From Abyssicoccus albus (GTDB lineage Bacteria; Bacillota; Bacilli; Staphylococcales; Abyssicoccaceae): a DNA stretch of 64,000 nt. The notes beneath the pieces are model-generated. The model worked only from the letters and a program-made list of their open reading frames with translations, made no database searches and was not told the DNA's origin. Location: positions 62,001-126,000 of the forward strand of contig NZ_RKRK01000004.1 in the NCBI RefSeq assembly GCF_003815035.1, read 5' to 3'. Both the position numbers and the translations under genes were made by a program. This document shows, one piece after another, positions 30,052-39,769 of this stretch; position 1 is the stretch's first letter; the number at the start of each line of letters is the position of its first letter.

Positions 30052-31938
30052 ATGAAAATTACAGACCTGCTCGTGAAAGAAAATATGTTAATGGACTTAA
30101 AATCGTCTTCTAAAAAAGAAGTAATCTCTGAATTAGCAGGTGTTTTATACAAGAATAACTTTATCAATGATCTACAATCATTCACCGATGCAATCATTGC
30201 TCGTGAAGAACAATCAACAACAGGAATGGGTGATGGCATCGCAATTCCTCATGCAAAGACAGATGCTGTCAATAAACCTGCTATCATGTTCGGTCGCTCT
30301 AGAGACGGTGTTGAATACGAAGCATTCGATGGTCAACCGTCTAATCTTTTCTTCATGATTGCCGCACCAGCAAATGGTGCTCAAACGCATTTAGATGCAC
30401 TTGCTAAACTTTCAGGTATGCTAATGAATGAAGAAATACGAAATAAATTATTAAATGCAGAGAGTAAAGAAGAAATTCTAAGCATAATTGATCAATATGA
30501 ATCAGATAACTCTGAAGAGGAAGAAGTTGTTGACGCTTCAACATCAGGTGATAAACCTTTTATCATCGCTGTCACTGCCTGCCCTACAGGTATCGCTCAT
30601 ACTTATATGGCGAAAGATGCATTGATGAATAAAGCCAAAGAAATGAATGTCGATATGAAAGTCGAAACAAATGGCTCAAGTGGTGTGAAGAACAAACTAA
30701 CGAAAGAAGATATCGAACATGCTGATGGCGTTATCGTTGCAGCAGATGTTAATGTCGATGTTGCTCGATTTAATGGTAAGAATGTTGTTCAAGTCCCTGT
30801 TGCAGACGGTATTCATAAGTCTGAAGAATTAATTAGCAAAGCTCAAGATTCATCGAGAGTTCCTTTCAAAGCTAATCAGTCACAATCAGAGCAAAACCAA
30901 TCAGATGAACAACAAGGTGGTATTGGTAACACAATATATAGACATCTAATGAATGGTGTATCTAATATGCTTCCATTTGTTGTCGGTGGTGGTATACTCA
31001 TTGCATTATCTTTCTTCTGGGGAATTAAATCAGCAGACCCTGACAGCGAACAGTATAACGTTTTTGCAGAAGCCTTGAATACAATTGGTGGCGCTAATGC
31101 ATTCGCACTGATGGTCCCAGTACTTGCAGGGTTTATCGCAATGAGTATTGCAGATAGACCAGGTCTTGCACCAGGTATGGTTGGCGGGATGATTGCAATG
31201 AACGGAAATTCTGGTTTTATCGGTGGATTAATTGCAGGATTTTTAGCTGGTTATTTAGTTCAATTACTAAAAAAAGTATTTGCACCACTACCTCAAGCTT
31301 TAGATGGATTAAAACCGATGTTATTATACCCATTATTCGGTATTGCAATAACTGGTTTGCTCATGATTTTTGCAATCAACCCAGTCGCAAGTTCAATTAA
31401 TGAATGGATGAACACAACTCTAGAAGGATTAAATGGTTCAAGTGTTATCATTTTAGGCCTTGTACTTGGAGGAATGATGGCGATTGATATGGGTGGTCCT
31501 TTCAATAAAGCAGCGTATGTATTTGGAATCGCAGCACTCGAAGGCGGTAATGCTGCACCAATTACAGCCGCGATGATTGGTGGTATGATCCCTCCACTAG
31601 CTATCAGTGTTGCAACCATCGCATTCAAAAATAAGTTTACACCAGCTGAACGTGCATCAGGTCCGACGAACATTATTATGGGACTGTCATTTATTACAGA
31701 AGGTGCGATTCCATTCGCAGCACAAGATCCATTACGTGTTATCCCATCAATGGTGATCGCAAGTGCTACAGCTGCTGCAACAGCAATGGCATTTGGTGCA
31801 AATATTAATGCACCACACGGCGGTGTATTCGTATTTTGGTTAGACAAACCTCACCTACTCGGATTATTCATTTCATTAATAGTAGGAACAGTAATCGAAG
31901 CATTATTACTTGGTGTATTAAAGCCTAAAAAAGCATAA
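30052..31938 (+). CDS. fruA: Fructose-specific PTS transporter EIIABC, FruA
   Basis: Imports fructose and phosphorylates it at C1. One 628-residue chain has EIIA (1-145, active His in GDGIAIPHAKTDA), EIIB (about 165-260, active Cys in VTACPTGIAHTYMAK) and membrane EIIC (about 290-628, with LAPGMVGGMIAMNGNSGFIGG and GGPFNKAAYVFG). The ATG at 30052 follows AAAGGGTG; a GTG nine bases earlier is less likely. It is the last gene of the fru operon. Confidence 0.95.
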   Translation: MKITDLLVKENMLMDLKSSSKKEVISELAGVLYKNNFINDLQSFTDAIIAREEQSTTGMGDGIAIPHAKTDAVNKPAIMFGRSRDGVEYEAFDGQPSNLFFMIAAPANGAQTHLDALAKLSGMLMNEEIRNKLLNAESKEEILSIIDQYESDNSEEEEVVDASTSGDKPFIIAVTACPTGIAHTYMAKDALMNKAKEMNVDMKVETNGSSGVKNKLTKEDIEHADGVIVAADVNVDVARFNGKNVVQVPVADGIHKSEELISKAQDSSRVPFKANQSQSEQNQSDEQQGGIGNTIYRHLMNGVSNMLPFVVGGGILIALSFFWGIKSADPDSEQYNVFAEALNTIGGANAFALMVPVLAGFIAMSIADRPGLAPGMVGGMIAMNGNSGFIGGLIAGFLAGYLVQLLKKVFAPLPQALDGLKPMLLYPLFGIAITGLLMIFAINPVASSINEWMNTTLEGLNGSSVIILGLVLGGMMAIDMGGPFNKAAYVFGIAALEGGNAAPITAAMIGGMIPPLAISVATIAFKNKFTPAERASGPTNIIMGLSFITEGAIPFAAQDPLRVIPSMVIASATAAATAMAFGANINAPHGGVFVFWLDKPHLLGLFISLIVGTVIEALLLGVLKPKKA

Positions 31939-31995
31939 ATATTAATAATTTAAACTCAAAAAATTAGATTAATACTTTATAATCTTAACTCAAAG

Positions 31996-32030
31996 AAAGT
32001 ACCGTAACATCTCAAATGTTACGGTACTTT
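31996..32030. terminator. Bidirectional terminator after fruA
   Basis: A 15-bp perfect stem (AAAGTACCGTAACAT / ATGTTACGGTACTTT) with a CTCAA loop, between convergent fruA and the following gene. Confidence 0.85.
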
Positions 32031-32043
32031 TCTCTATCACAAT

Positions 32044-32421
32044 TTATTTATAACGACTTAAGTCTTTCGGCTTCATATCATATTTCTTAATTAACTCTCT
32101 CTCAATTTCTAATTTTAGATTTTCTGTACGTCTTTTATGATTACTTCTCATAATCCATAACGTCATTAAAAAAAACACAAAGGGTAATGCTATCACCATA
32201 AAAAGTCCCAATTGAAGTAGAGATAATAAACCATCCACCTGTTCTTGAACTGATGAGGTTTGGTTCGATATTGTCTCATTCATTGATACGAGTTCTTGTT
32301 CAATATACTCACGAATTTCTTTAACCTTCTCAGCAATCGCTTCTTGGATGTTACTTACAAACTCTTCACCATTCCATAAGTCTTGAATCGTTTCTCTTAT
32401 ATAAATCTCAAGTTGTTTCAT
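32044..32421 (-). CDS. Small membrane protein with N-terminal coiled-coil
   Basis: A 125-residue protein I cannot assign. Residues 1-65 are amphipathic and coiled-coil-like (AIAEKVKEIREYIEQELVSMNETI). One or two hydrophobic helices follow (about 66-90, LLQLGLFMVIALPFVFFLMTLW), then a basic cytosolic tail (RSNHKRRTENLKLEIERELIKKYDM). ATG at 32421 is chosen because AAAGGATGG precedes it. A longer frame exists without a site. Confidence 0.65.
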   Translation of the reverse strand: MKQLEIYIRETIQDLWNGEEFVSNIQEAIAEKVKEIREYIEQELVSMNETISNQTSSVQEQVDGLLSLLQLGLFMVIALPFVFFLMTLWIMRSNHKRRTENLKLEIERELIKKYDMKPKDLSRYK

Positions 32422-32487
32422 ATAACCATCCTTTATGATTAGGTACTTTAAGAATACTTGAATCCAACTCATCATACAATCAATGAA

Positions 32488-33012
32488 TTACTTTGGAATA
32501 CTTTTTTTCATAATATAATCCACTTGTTCTTCATCACCCATCATAAATGAATGCGCATCAATTTTATCAAAGCCCTGTGCTCGATAAAATTCAATCGCTT
32601 GTTGATTCTTCTCCCATACGCCTAACCAAATAAAATTACGTTCTAATAATTTAGATTTCATTACAGCATAATCAAACAATTGTTGACCATACCCATTGCG
32701 ATGGTATTCTTTCCTCACGTATATTCTCTCAATCTCTAAAGCATCATCACCCATAGATTCTGTTTGAGCATCATTAATATTCAACTTTAAATATCCAATA
32801 ATATCCTCGTGATTCCCATCGTCATTCACTAAAAAATAAAACATTGAATTCGGGTTTACTAACTCTTCTTTCACTCGATCTAATGTAAACGTTCGTTTTA
32901 AATAAGCATCAATGTTTTCTTTTTTATTTTGAGGTCTGAACGTATCATCAAATGTATCATGTGCGATATCTCTTAATTGTTCCAAATCATTCATCGTACA
33001 TTTTCTAATCAT
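32488..33012 (-). CDS. GNAT-family N-acetyltransferase
   Basis: A 174-residue acetyltransferase. It has the acetyl-CoA-binding segment IERIYVRKEYHRNGYGQQLFDYAV, and WLGVWEKNQQAIEFYRAQGFDKI typical of motif B. The family resembles spermidine/PaiA-type enzymes, but the substrate is unknown. ATG at 33012 lies 9 nt after AAAGG, and its leader overlaps the last codons of nagE, so it is probably co-transcribed with it. Confidence 0.85.
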   Translation of the reverse strand: MIRKCTMNDLEQLRDIAHDTFDDTFRPQNKKENIDAYLKRTFTLDRVKEELVNPNSMFYFLVNDDGNHEDIIGYLKLNINDAQTESMGDDALEIERIYVRKEYHRNGYGQQLFDYAVMKSKLLERNFIWLGVWEKNQQAIEFYRAQGFDKIDAHSFMMGDEEQVDYIMKKSIPK

Positions 33013-33017
33013 TTGGT

Positions 33018-34481
33018 TCAACCTTTAGTAAGGCACTTTTTAAATGCTTCAGCGACATGTTCTACGTGCGTACCCACGACAACATGAACATTTTCATCGC
33101 TAATTTTCTTCACACCATATGCTCCTGCATCTTTGATCTGTGACTCATTGATCAATTTTGCATCTTTTACTTCGAGTCTTAGACGCGTAGTACAATAGTT
33201 CAGTTCTTTAATATTACTTGCTCCACCTAATCCTTTCAAAATACCAACTGCCTGTTGGTCATATTTATCATTACTATTTTGATTTTTATTTAATGTATTC
33301 AAATCCGTTACATTCTCTTTCATTTGTGTTCTTCCAGGCGTTTTCAAATCAAACTTCAAAATAGCAAATCTAAACACGAAATAATAAATTAAAGCAAATA
33401 CTAACCCTTGTAAAATAAGCATATACGGTTTGTTTGCTAATGGCAGTGATGAACTTAAAAAGAAGTCAATCGCACCGCCACTAAACGCAAAACCTGCAAT
33501 CCATTGAAAAGATGCTGCCATAAATAAAGATAATCCCATTAATAGCGCATGTATTACATATAAAACTGGGGCTAAGAACATAAATGAGAATTCAATCGGC
33601 TCTGTTACACCCGTTAAAAATGCAGTTAATGCCGCTGCTGATAGTAATGATCCAACCATCTTTTTATTTTCTTTATTTGCAGTATGATACATCGCTAAAC
33701 ACGCTGCTGGTAAACCAAACATCATTACAGGGAAGAAACCAGCTTGATATCGACCAGTAATACCTTTCTCACCTTCTCCACTCCAGAAGTTACCAATGTC
33801 ATTAATTCCTACTGTATCAAACCAAAATACTGAATTTAAAGCATGATGTAAGCCTACAGGTATTAAAAGTCTATTAAAGAACCCATATATTCCTGCACCT
33901 ACAGCACCAAGCTCACTAATTGAAGTACCAAAAGCAACTAAGCCACCAAACAATATTGGCCATAAAAATAACATAATCAAAGAAATGATAATCATCATTC
34001 CAGCAACCATAATTGATGGCAACCTCTTACCACTAAAAAACGCGAGAAAATCAGGTAACTTTATTTGACTAAATCCATTATATGTAGCTGCTGCAATTAA
34101 ACCAGATAATATCCCTATAAATACGTTCTTTTCTATATTTTCAAATGCCATATCAACAGATTCAACATCTATTCCTTTAAGACTTGCCACAGTCTCAGGC
34201 GACAACAATGTCGTAATTGTAAGGAACGCAACAATACCAGTGATTGCAGCCGCTCCGTCTTTCTCCTTGGCCATACCAAATGCTAAACCAACAGCAAATA
34301 ACGTTGCAATATGCCCTAAAATGGCATCTCCAGCCTTTGTCATTAAAGCTGAGATCATCATCTCTTCTCCACCATTTAAATTAGTAATTAAATATCCAAA
34401 GCCTAGTAATAAGGCTGCAGCTGGCAATACTGCAATTGGCAACATTAATGAACGACCCATTCTTTGTAAATATGCCATCAT
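33018..34481 (-). CDS. nagE: N-acetylglucosamine-specific PTS transporter EIICB, NagE
   Basis: Imports GlcNAc as GlcNAc-6-phosphate. The 487-residue EIIC-EIIB chain has membrane EIIC (1-385; RSLMLPIAVLPAAALLLGFG, GLHHALNSVFWFDTVG, GVTEPIEFSFMFLAP) and EIIB (about 410-485) with the phospho-Cys in ELNYCTTRLRLEV. No EIIA domain is present, so it must borrow EIIA-Glc from another protein. ATG at 34481 follows GGAGGGTGTTGTACA. It is divergent from nagA with an 85-nt gap. The expected nagB deaminase gene is not in the window. Confidence 0.92.
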   Translation of the reverse strand: MMAYLQRMGRSLMLPIAVLPAAALLLGFGYLITNLNGGEEMMISALMTKAGDAILGHIATLFAVGLAFGMAKEKDGAAAITGIVAFLTITTLLSPETVASLKGIDVESVDMAFENIEKNVFIGILSGLIAAATYNGFSQIKLPDFLAFFSGKRLPSIMVAGMMIIISLIMLFLWPILFGGLVAFGTSISELGAVGAGIYGFFNRLLIPVGLHHALNSVFWFDTVGINDIGNFWSGEGEKGITGRYQAGFFPVMMFGLPAACLAMYHTANKENKKMVGSLLSAAALTAFLTGVTEPIEFSFMFLAPVLYVIHALLMGLSLFMAASFQWIAGFAFSGGAIDFFLSSSLPLANKPYMLILQGLVFALIYYFVFRFAILKFDLKTPGRTQMKENVTDLNTLNKNQNSNDKYDQQAVGILKGLGGASNIKELNYCTTRLRLEVKDAKLINESQIKDAGAYGVKKISDENVHVVVGTHVEHVAEAFKKCLTKG

Positions 34482-34566
34482 TGTACAACACCCTCCTAAT
34501 CTATATAATTAACTTGAGTATACCAATAGCTTCTGAGTAAATCTATATTTAAGTGAGGAGTATTTT

Positions 34567-35709
34567 ATGATAATTGCAGGTGGAACAATTTGTTCAGAGA
34601 ATCGTCAAATTAAAAATGGTGCTATTGAGATAGAGGGTAAAAAAATTAAAGCAATTTACAACAACGTTAATGATTTAGTGGTGGATCTGCATATCGATGA
34701 TGATGCACTCATTATTCCTGGGGCGATAGATACACATATTCACGGCGCAAATTCCTTTGATACGATGGATGCTACATTTGAAAGCTTAGAAGGATTATCA
34801 AATTATTTACCAAGCACAGGTACGACTTCATTTATGCCGACAACAATGACGACTGACATATCTTCAATCAATAATGCATTGAACACTGTGTATCAATATC
34901 AAGAAAAAGTATCTGGCGCATGCATTATCGGTGTCCATCTTGAAGGTCCATTCATTTCACCGGTCTATCCTGGTGCCCAAGATCCAAAGCATATAATGAA
35001 ACCAACACATAATCATTTGTATTCATTGGTTTCAAAGTATCCTGGTTTAATAAAACAAATGACGTTCGCACCTGAAGAAGTTGAGGATTCTTCTTTTTAT
35101 CAATTAATAAATGACAATGGAATTGTCCCATCATTTGGTCATACGAACGCCACAGCAGATCAGTTAAAGAATACAAGTATTAATAAAGCGACACATCTGT
35201 ACAATGCAATGCGTCCGCTTCATCATCGTGAACTTGGTGTCGTTGGTTATAGCTTAATGAATGATGACATTGATGTTGAACTCATTGTCGATGGGATTCA
35301 CATCACCGAAGATGTTGTTCACTTTACATATAAAAGTAAATCAAGTGAACGTATCATATTGATTACCGATAGTATGCGCGCAGCTGGTCTATCCGATGGC
35401 GATTATGACTTAGGAGGACAACCAGTGTATGTTAAAGATCAGAAAGCTACACTTCGAGATGGAACAATCGCTGGAAGTACTTTAACGATGAATCAAGCAT
35501 TAAAAAATATGCATCGATATACTCAATGTGATATCAATGCATTAATTGAAATGTCAGCAACAAATCCTGCTAAACTATTTAATTTATATGATCGTAAAGG
35601 AAGCATTTCTGTCGGAAAAGATGCCGACTTAGTTATCTATGATCAAAATTTCAAAGTGTTATACACATTTGTTGAAGGTCAATTAGTCTATACAAGTAAG
35701 GAGAATTGA
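34567..35709 (+). CDS. nagA: N-acetylglucosamine-6-phosphate deacetylase NagA
   Basis: Deacetylates GlcNAc-6-P for glycolysis or wall synthesis. The 380-residue amidohydrolase has GAIDTHIHGANSFDTMDA, the metal-binding EGPFISPVYPGAQDP, SFGHTNATADQ, HLYNAMRPLHHRELG and the catalytic Asp in LITDSMRAAGLSDG. ATG follows AAGTGAGGAGTATTTT. It works directly on the product of the divergent nagE. Confidence 0.95.
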   Translation: MIIAGGTICSENRQIKNGAIEIEGKKIKAIYNNVNDLVVDLHIDDDALIIPGAIDTHIHGANSFDTMDATFESLEGLSNYLPSTGTTSFMPTTMTTDISSINNALNTVYQYQEKVSGACIIGVHLEGPFISPVYPGAQDPKHIMKPTHNHLYSLVSKYPGLIKQMTFAPEEVEDSSFYQLINDNGIVPSFGHTNATADQLKNTSINKATHLYNAMRPLHHRELGVVGYSLMNDDIDVELIVDGIHITEDVVHFTYKSKSSERIILITDSMRAAGLSDGDYDLGGQPVYVKDQKATLRDGTIAGSTLTMNQALKNMHRYTQCDINALIEMSATNPAKLFNLYDRKGSISVGKDADLVIYDQNFKVLYTFVEGQLVYTSKEN

Positions 35710-35763
35710 ACGGTTCAAAGACTGATGTATTAATTGATGAATGAACAGTTATTGATAATTTAC

Positions 35764-36615
35764 TTATTCATCTTTAAAAACCACTTTCCGAAAATCATTC
35801 TCTTCGAGTTCTGTTTCATCAATGAGTTGCTTCATCATTTGACCGATATGAAGTGACCATTTAATATCTGTTGCATATTGATGAGTTGCTGGTTTCTCTG
35901 GATTCCAGCGCATTTCATATAATGTGATTTGACCTTGATCAAAATATTCATCTCGAATAAACTTTGCACCACCGTCAATTGCTTTTTCCGGGGATGTCCA
36001 TGCTTCTTTTTTTGCATGTGCTGTCCCTGAAGAAATTGCAGTAGAATCAAATGCACCAATCCCAAAAAAGTTATAATACGTTTGATTTTCTTCTTTATCT
36101 GCAATCCCTTTAGCAAGCTTTGATTGACCATGACCAGTCTCAATTGTTGCGTGTGCGATTAAATACCTCGGATCAACGTTATGTTTTTGCCCTGCTTCAT
36201 CAAAGTCTTTTGCCAATCCTTTTAATATACCTTTCTTCTTCAAATATTGAGTCGCCTTTTTTATATCAAGTGGACGATATTGATTGATCTTCAAAAGCTG
36301 CACAGATGTCGTATCACTTGAAGGTAATTTCATTGCACTTTCAATATCTTTTAGCTCTGCTTTTTCAAATTGATTACCTTCAGTCATCATTGGTTGTGCT
36401 TTATCAAGTTGCATTGCAGCATTTTCTTCCAAACTATATTTTGATTGAATCATTGCTTTCTCCTTATCAGACTTTTGCTCAGACAGTACTAATAATATAA
36501 TCAACGCCATCATAAGTAATAAGAACCAAAGTTCCCATGTATGCAATACTTGTCTTAAAGGCTGTTTTTTTGTTGTGCTTGTATTGGTAGATTTAGATGA
36601 TGTAATGTGACCCAT
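35764..36615 (-). CDS. SagB-like membrane-anchored N-acetylglucosaminidase (GH73)
   Basis: Predicted to cut glycan strands and so set peptidoglycan chain length. The 283-residue protein has an N-terminal membrane helix (about 30-47, WFLLLMMALIILLVL). The C-terminal GH73 domain has YLIAHATIETGHGQS with the catalytic Glu, NFFGIGAFD and AIDGGAKFIRDEYF. Length and layout match staphylococcal SagB. ATG at 36615 follows GTGAGGG; an in-frame GTG at 36627 is possible. It begins 8 nt after the patatin gene. Confidence 0.85.
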   Translation of the reverse strand: MGHITSSKSTNTSTTKKQPLRQVLHTWELWFLLLMMALIILLVLSEQKSDKEKAMIQSKYSLEENAAMQLDKAQPMMTEGNQFEKAELKDIESAMKLPSSDTTSVQLLKINQYRPLDIKKATQYLKKKGILKGLAKDFDEAGQKHNVDPRYLIAHATIETGHGQSKLAKGIADKEENQTYYNFFGIGAFDSTAISSGTAHAKKEAWTSPEKAIDGGAKFIRDEYFDQGQITLYEMRWNPEKPATHQYATDIKWSLHIGQMMKQLIDETELEENDFRKVVFKDE

Positions 36616-36623
36616 ATATTCCC

Positions 36624-37496
36624 TCACTTGATATGCTTTTCACTCTGCTCATGTTCGTAAATAAAGTCTAGTAATGTTTTGTGATGTCTCTTTGCATCTT
36701 CATAACCTAATTGATACAACTTTAGTAATTTACGTTGATCTTTTTCCATCCGATCTACCTTTAAATCAACAGATGGTTGAATAATATACGCATTATTCGA
36801 TGTGACCCTTTGTTCTAATGCGTCCAACGTATCATTATAAAGTCGTGCTCTTTTACTAAGTGCTTTATTTACTTCAGGGTAGCGTCTTAGTTTCATTAAA
36901 TGACGTCTCTCACTTTTACGATAACCAACCGGTCGAGTGAGTATGACAATTTGCTTATCATATCCATCCGTCATCGCTCTTCGATAAGGGATAGGGTCTA
37001 CAATTCCTCCATCATATAGTGTATAACCTTTGAAATGGACAGGTTGCGTCATAAACGGTAATGCACTACTTGCACGAAGCGCTGTCATAATATCCTCTTT
37101 AATGTCCGACTTCTTATAATAGATTGGATGCGCTGTATGTGCATCCGTCGCGACAATGACTAAATCTTCTTCGGATTTTAAGAAAGTGTCCATGTCAAAT
37201 GGTACGAGCTCGTTAGGAATGGTGTGGTAAATAAAATCCATACCTAGGAACTCTTGATTCTTTATATAATTACCAATCGACAAAAACCGCTTATCTCTAA
37301 CATAATCTACATTGGCCGTCCGTGTTCGACCGGGTTGTCGTGAAATATAACTTGCCGCAACACTACATCCTGCACTGACACCAATATTATATTTGAAGTA
37401 TAATGACTGCGTCATGAAATACTCTAATACGCCTGCAGTATACATACCACGAAGTCCACCGCCTTCGAGTACTAATGCTGTATTGTTAACCAACAT
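36624..37496 (-). CDS. Patatin-like phospholipase family protein
   Basis: A cytosolic lipid acyl hydrolase of about 290 residues. It has the oxyanion hole LEGGGLRGMYTAGVLE (about 10-25), nucleophile elbow GVSAGCS (Ser about 41), and the catalytic Asp in YDGGIVDPIP. The C-terminal third is highly basic. Lipid or glycerolipid substrate unknown. ATG at 37496 follows GAGGGGGATGAGAAT. It lies in the middle of a three-gene operon with the FAD protein and the glucosaminidase. Confidence 0.88.
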   Translation of the reverse strand: MLVNNTALVLEGGGLRGMYTAGVLEYFMTQSLYFKYNIGVSAGCSVAASYISRQPGRTRTANVDYVRDKRFLSIGNYIKNQEFLGMDFIYHTIPNELVPFDMDTFLKSEEDLVIVATDAHTAHPIYYKKSDIKEDIMTALRASSALPFMTQPVHFKGYTLYDGGIVDPIPYRRAMTDGYDKQIVILTRPVGYRKSERRHLMKLRRYPEVNKALSKRARLYNDTLDALEQRVTSNNAYIIQPSVDLKVDRMEKDQRKLLKLYQLGYEDAKRHHKTLLDFIYEHEQSEKHIK

Positions 37497-37514
37497 ATTC
37501 TCATCCCCCTCAAC

Positions 37515-38951
37515 CTAATTATTCATCCAATGCCTCACAACTTGAGCGGCTTGTTTTTGTAGTATACTTACTGAATTAGACACGTAATTGACACCAGAAG
37601 TTGTATGACCGAGCACCATAAATTGATTTAATACTTCCCCATCCGGTTTGATAACACATTGACTACTCGGTTCTACATTAATTCCACCTAATGGATGATC
37701 ATCGATAACACGTTGTTTATAAAGTTGATGAAGTATATGATCTTCATTTAATGATTCGATATTTAAAATTTGACCTGTAGCATTAATTAATCGATTCACC
37801 ATTAAATCTTCCTGACTTGAATCAAAATGAATCTTAAACCCTTGTTCAGTCGACTCAATCTGTTCTACATCTTCATATGACTTGATTGAACCTTCTTCAA
37901 TCTGTTCGATAATCCACGCCGCAACATGTGGCGGCATTGGAGATAGGTCTAATTTAAGTGCATCACCATATTCAGCTAAGAACTTCTTACGATCATCAAT
38001 GGTCATATGTATCCATATAAAAGAAATAACAGGATTAACCGCTTTAATTAGTGATTGATAACGACCTACTTCATCTAAATGTTCTAAGTCATATTGCAAC
38101 TCTTCAGTCACTTGACCTTGTTTTCTATGAACTAGTGATTTGTATGGAATTCCATTTAATTCACATTCCTCTATGAACCATTTGATTAGCACATTTAATG
38201 GGATTGTTTCATAGTCATCAACATAATTCTTTAAATCTTCCAAAATAAAATATTTCAAACTAACATCTTGCTCATAACCACGTACCGCTGGCATCTCACC
38301 ACCACGACTCACGATGTGAATATGCTGATTATAACTATTAATAATTAAATACCTCATGATATCAATAGAAGCAAGACCAGAACCTAAGATACCAATATGT
38401 TCATCATCGTTAATATTGGTAATATTTTTATTCAATGGATATGGTAAATAATGATAGCCTGGTGTGCCTTGAAGTTCATAAGGATCATGCAACGGTAATG
38501 TTCCAATACATAAGAAAAGTGCATCAACGCGATAGATGGCATCGTTGACATTCAAATCAAAGGATCCATCATTATTACGTTCTATACTGTCAACACGTTG
38601 ATACACTTCGGTAATACCATCACCGATATTGTCATATAACGCTTCGTATTGACTATATAAATATTCACCAAAAAACTTCCTAGGTAAATAATTTAATGAT
38701 TGATATTGTGGATGATGTAAATTGACATAACTATCAAATGTCAGCGGTGTCGTATGTGCTTTGAAGTTCATATCTTTACGTTCCATATTTAACAATAATG
38801 TCTTATCATCATCTTCAAACGGTTCTCCTTTTGCAAAACGAGAAGGTTTATCAAAGATATAAATATCCATTTCTTTAAATAGAGGATAAGAAGCTAACTC
38901 ATGAAGGACACTGACACCAGATAATCCGAAACCAACAATACCAACTTTCAT
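37515..38951 (-). CDS. FAD/NAD(P)-binding protein (NAD_binding_9 type)
   Basis: A 478-residue cytosolic flavoprotein-like protein. Rossmann start KVGIVGFGLSGVSVLHEL with the GxGxxG-type loop, LFLCIGTLPL, a second nucleotide fold HIGILGSGLASIDIMRYL, INATGQI and GHTTSGVNYVSNSVSILQKQA at the end. These match the HcpR/FAD-NAD(P)-binding family of unknown reaction. It starts at ATG 38951 with a weak site (GTGGTGATTGT) and heads the operon with the patatin and SagB-like genes. Confidence 0.82.
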   Translation of the reverse strand: MKVGIVGFGLSGVSVLHELASYPLFKEMDIYIFDKPSRFAKGEPFEDDDKTLLLNMERKDMNFKAHTTPLTFDSYVNLHHPQYQSLNYLPRKFFGEYLYSQYEALYDNIGDGITEVYQRVDSIERNNDGSFDLNVNDAIYRVDALFLCIGTLPLHDPYELQGTPGYHYLPYPLNKNITNINDDEHIGILGSGLASIDIMRYLIINSYNQHIHIVSRGGEMPAVRGYEQDVSLKYFILEDLKNYVDDYETIPLNVLIKWFIEECELNGIPYKSLVHRKQGQVTEELQYDLEHLDEVGRYQSLIKAVNPVISFIWIHMTIDDRKKFLAEYGDALKLDLSPMPPHVAAWIIEQIEEGSIKSYEDVEQIESTEQGFKIHFDSSQEDLMVNRLINATGQILNIESLNEDHILHQLYKQRVIDDHPLGGINVEPSSQCVIKPDGEVLNQFMVLGHTTSGVNYVSNSVSILQKQAAQVVRHWMNN

Positions 38952-39120
38952 ACAATCACCACAATTCTATTAATTTATGTTTATTCATTTATTTTATTAT
39001 GTACTTTTATTGCTATAACAAGTATAGACATATAAGAAATTTAATTTTTGTATTGGATATTATTATATGCAGTTATTAATTATATCAATTAATTTTTAAA
39101 CTCTTTAATAATTTATTTAC

Positions 39121-39573
39121 TTATATTCTATATCGAATAATTGACCATTCACCTTTTGATTTAGCAACTTTCTCAGCTCTTTCTCTGAACGCTTCATTAA
39201 ATACAAGTTTCACATCAAAAGCACGTTGAGCTCGAACACAATCGGCTACAGTATTCACACTTAATGGTTTAACAACGTCAGTAGAAATATAGTAACCTGC
39301 ATTTGAGTCAATTTCTTCAAATTGTTCTAGAGGCATTTCATAAATATAAATTTTCTTCTTCAACACTTCTTCTTTATAAGATTTAGGCACATCAATTTGA
39401 TACGTATTTAATTTGCGGTTAATGACACAAACTCTTGGGCAATCTCTAGGTAACAAATAATTAGGTAAATGATCATCATCCACTGCCCATACAACCTCAC
39501 GTTTTAATTCATCATGCATTCTCGGCTCAAATTGATCAATATCACTCTGCTCACTCACATGAAATAGTCTCAT
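39121..39573 (-). CDS. DUF6886-like uncharacterised protein
   Basis: A 150-residue soluble protein starting MRLFHVSEQSDIDQFEPRMH with VVWAVDDDHLPNYLLPRDCPRVC. It resembles the DUF6886 family found in bacilli and staphylococci (assignment from memory). The HVS/RxCP pattern recalls ADP-ribosyltransferase-like small folds, but I cannot confirm that. Terminal gene by itself, with AT-rich flanks (38952-39120 holds nothing I can name). Confidence 0.6.
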   Translation of the reverse strand: MRLFHVSEQSDIDQFEPRMHDELKREVVWAVDDDHLPNYLLPRDCPRVCVINRKLNTYQIDVPKSYKEEVLKKKIYIYEMPLEQFEEIDSNAGYYISTDVVKPLSVNTVADCVRAQRAFDVKLVFNEAFRERAEKVAKSKGEWSIIRYRI

Positions 39574-39656
39574 TGATGTATACCCCTCATTTTGTTTATA
39601 TTCTATTAATTATATGTATATTATACCTTAATTACTTGTTTTTAAAACTTACAAAA

Positions 39657-39688
39657 AAGACAATATGGCATATTCGCTATATTGTCTT
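39657..39688 (-). terminator. Terminator of the PhnB-like VOC gene
   Basis: A 10-bp stem AAGACAATAT / ATATTGTCTT followed on the minus strand by TTTTTTG, about 80 nt after the VOC stop. Confidence 0.8.
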
Positions 39689-39769
39689 AACCTTATTTTA
39701 AATGCTATTCATTTAATAAATAATCACTATTGTTCTATCACTGGTCATCATTAGTAGTCTAAAACAATT

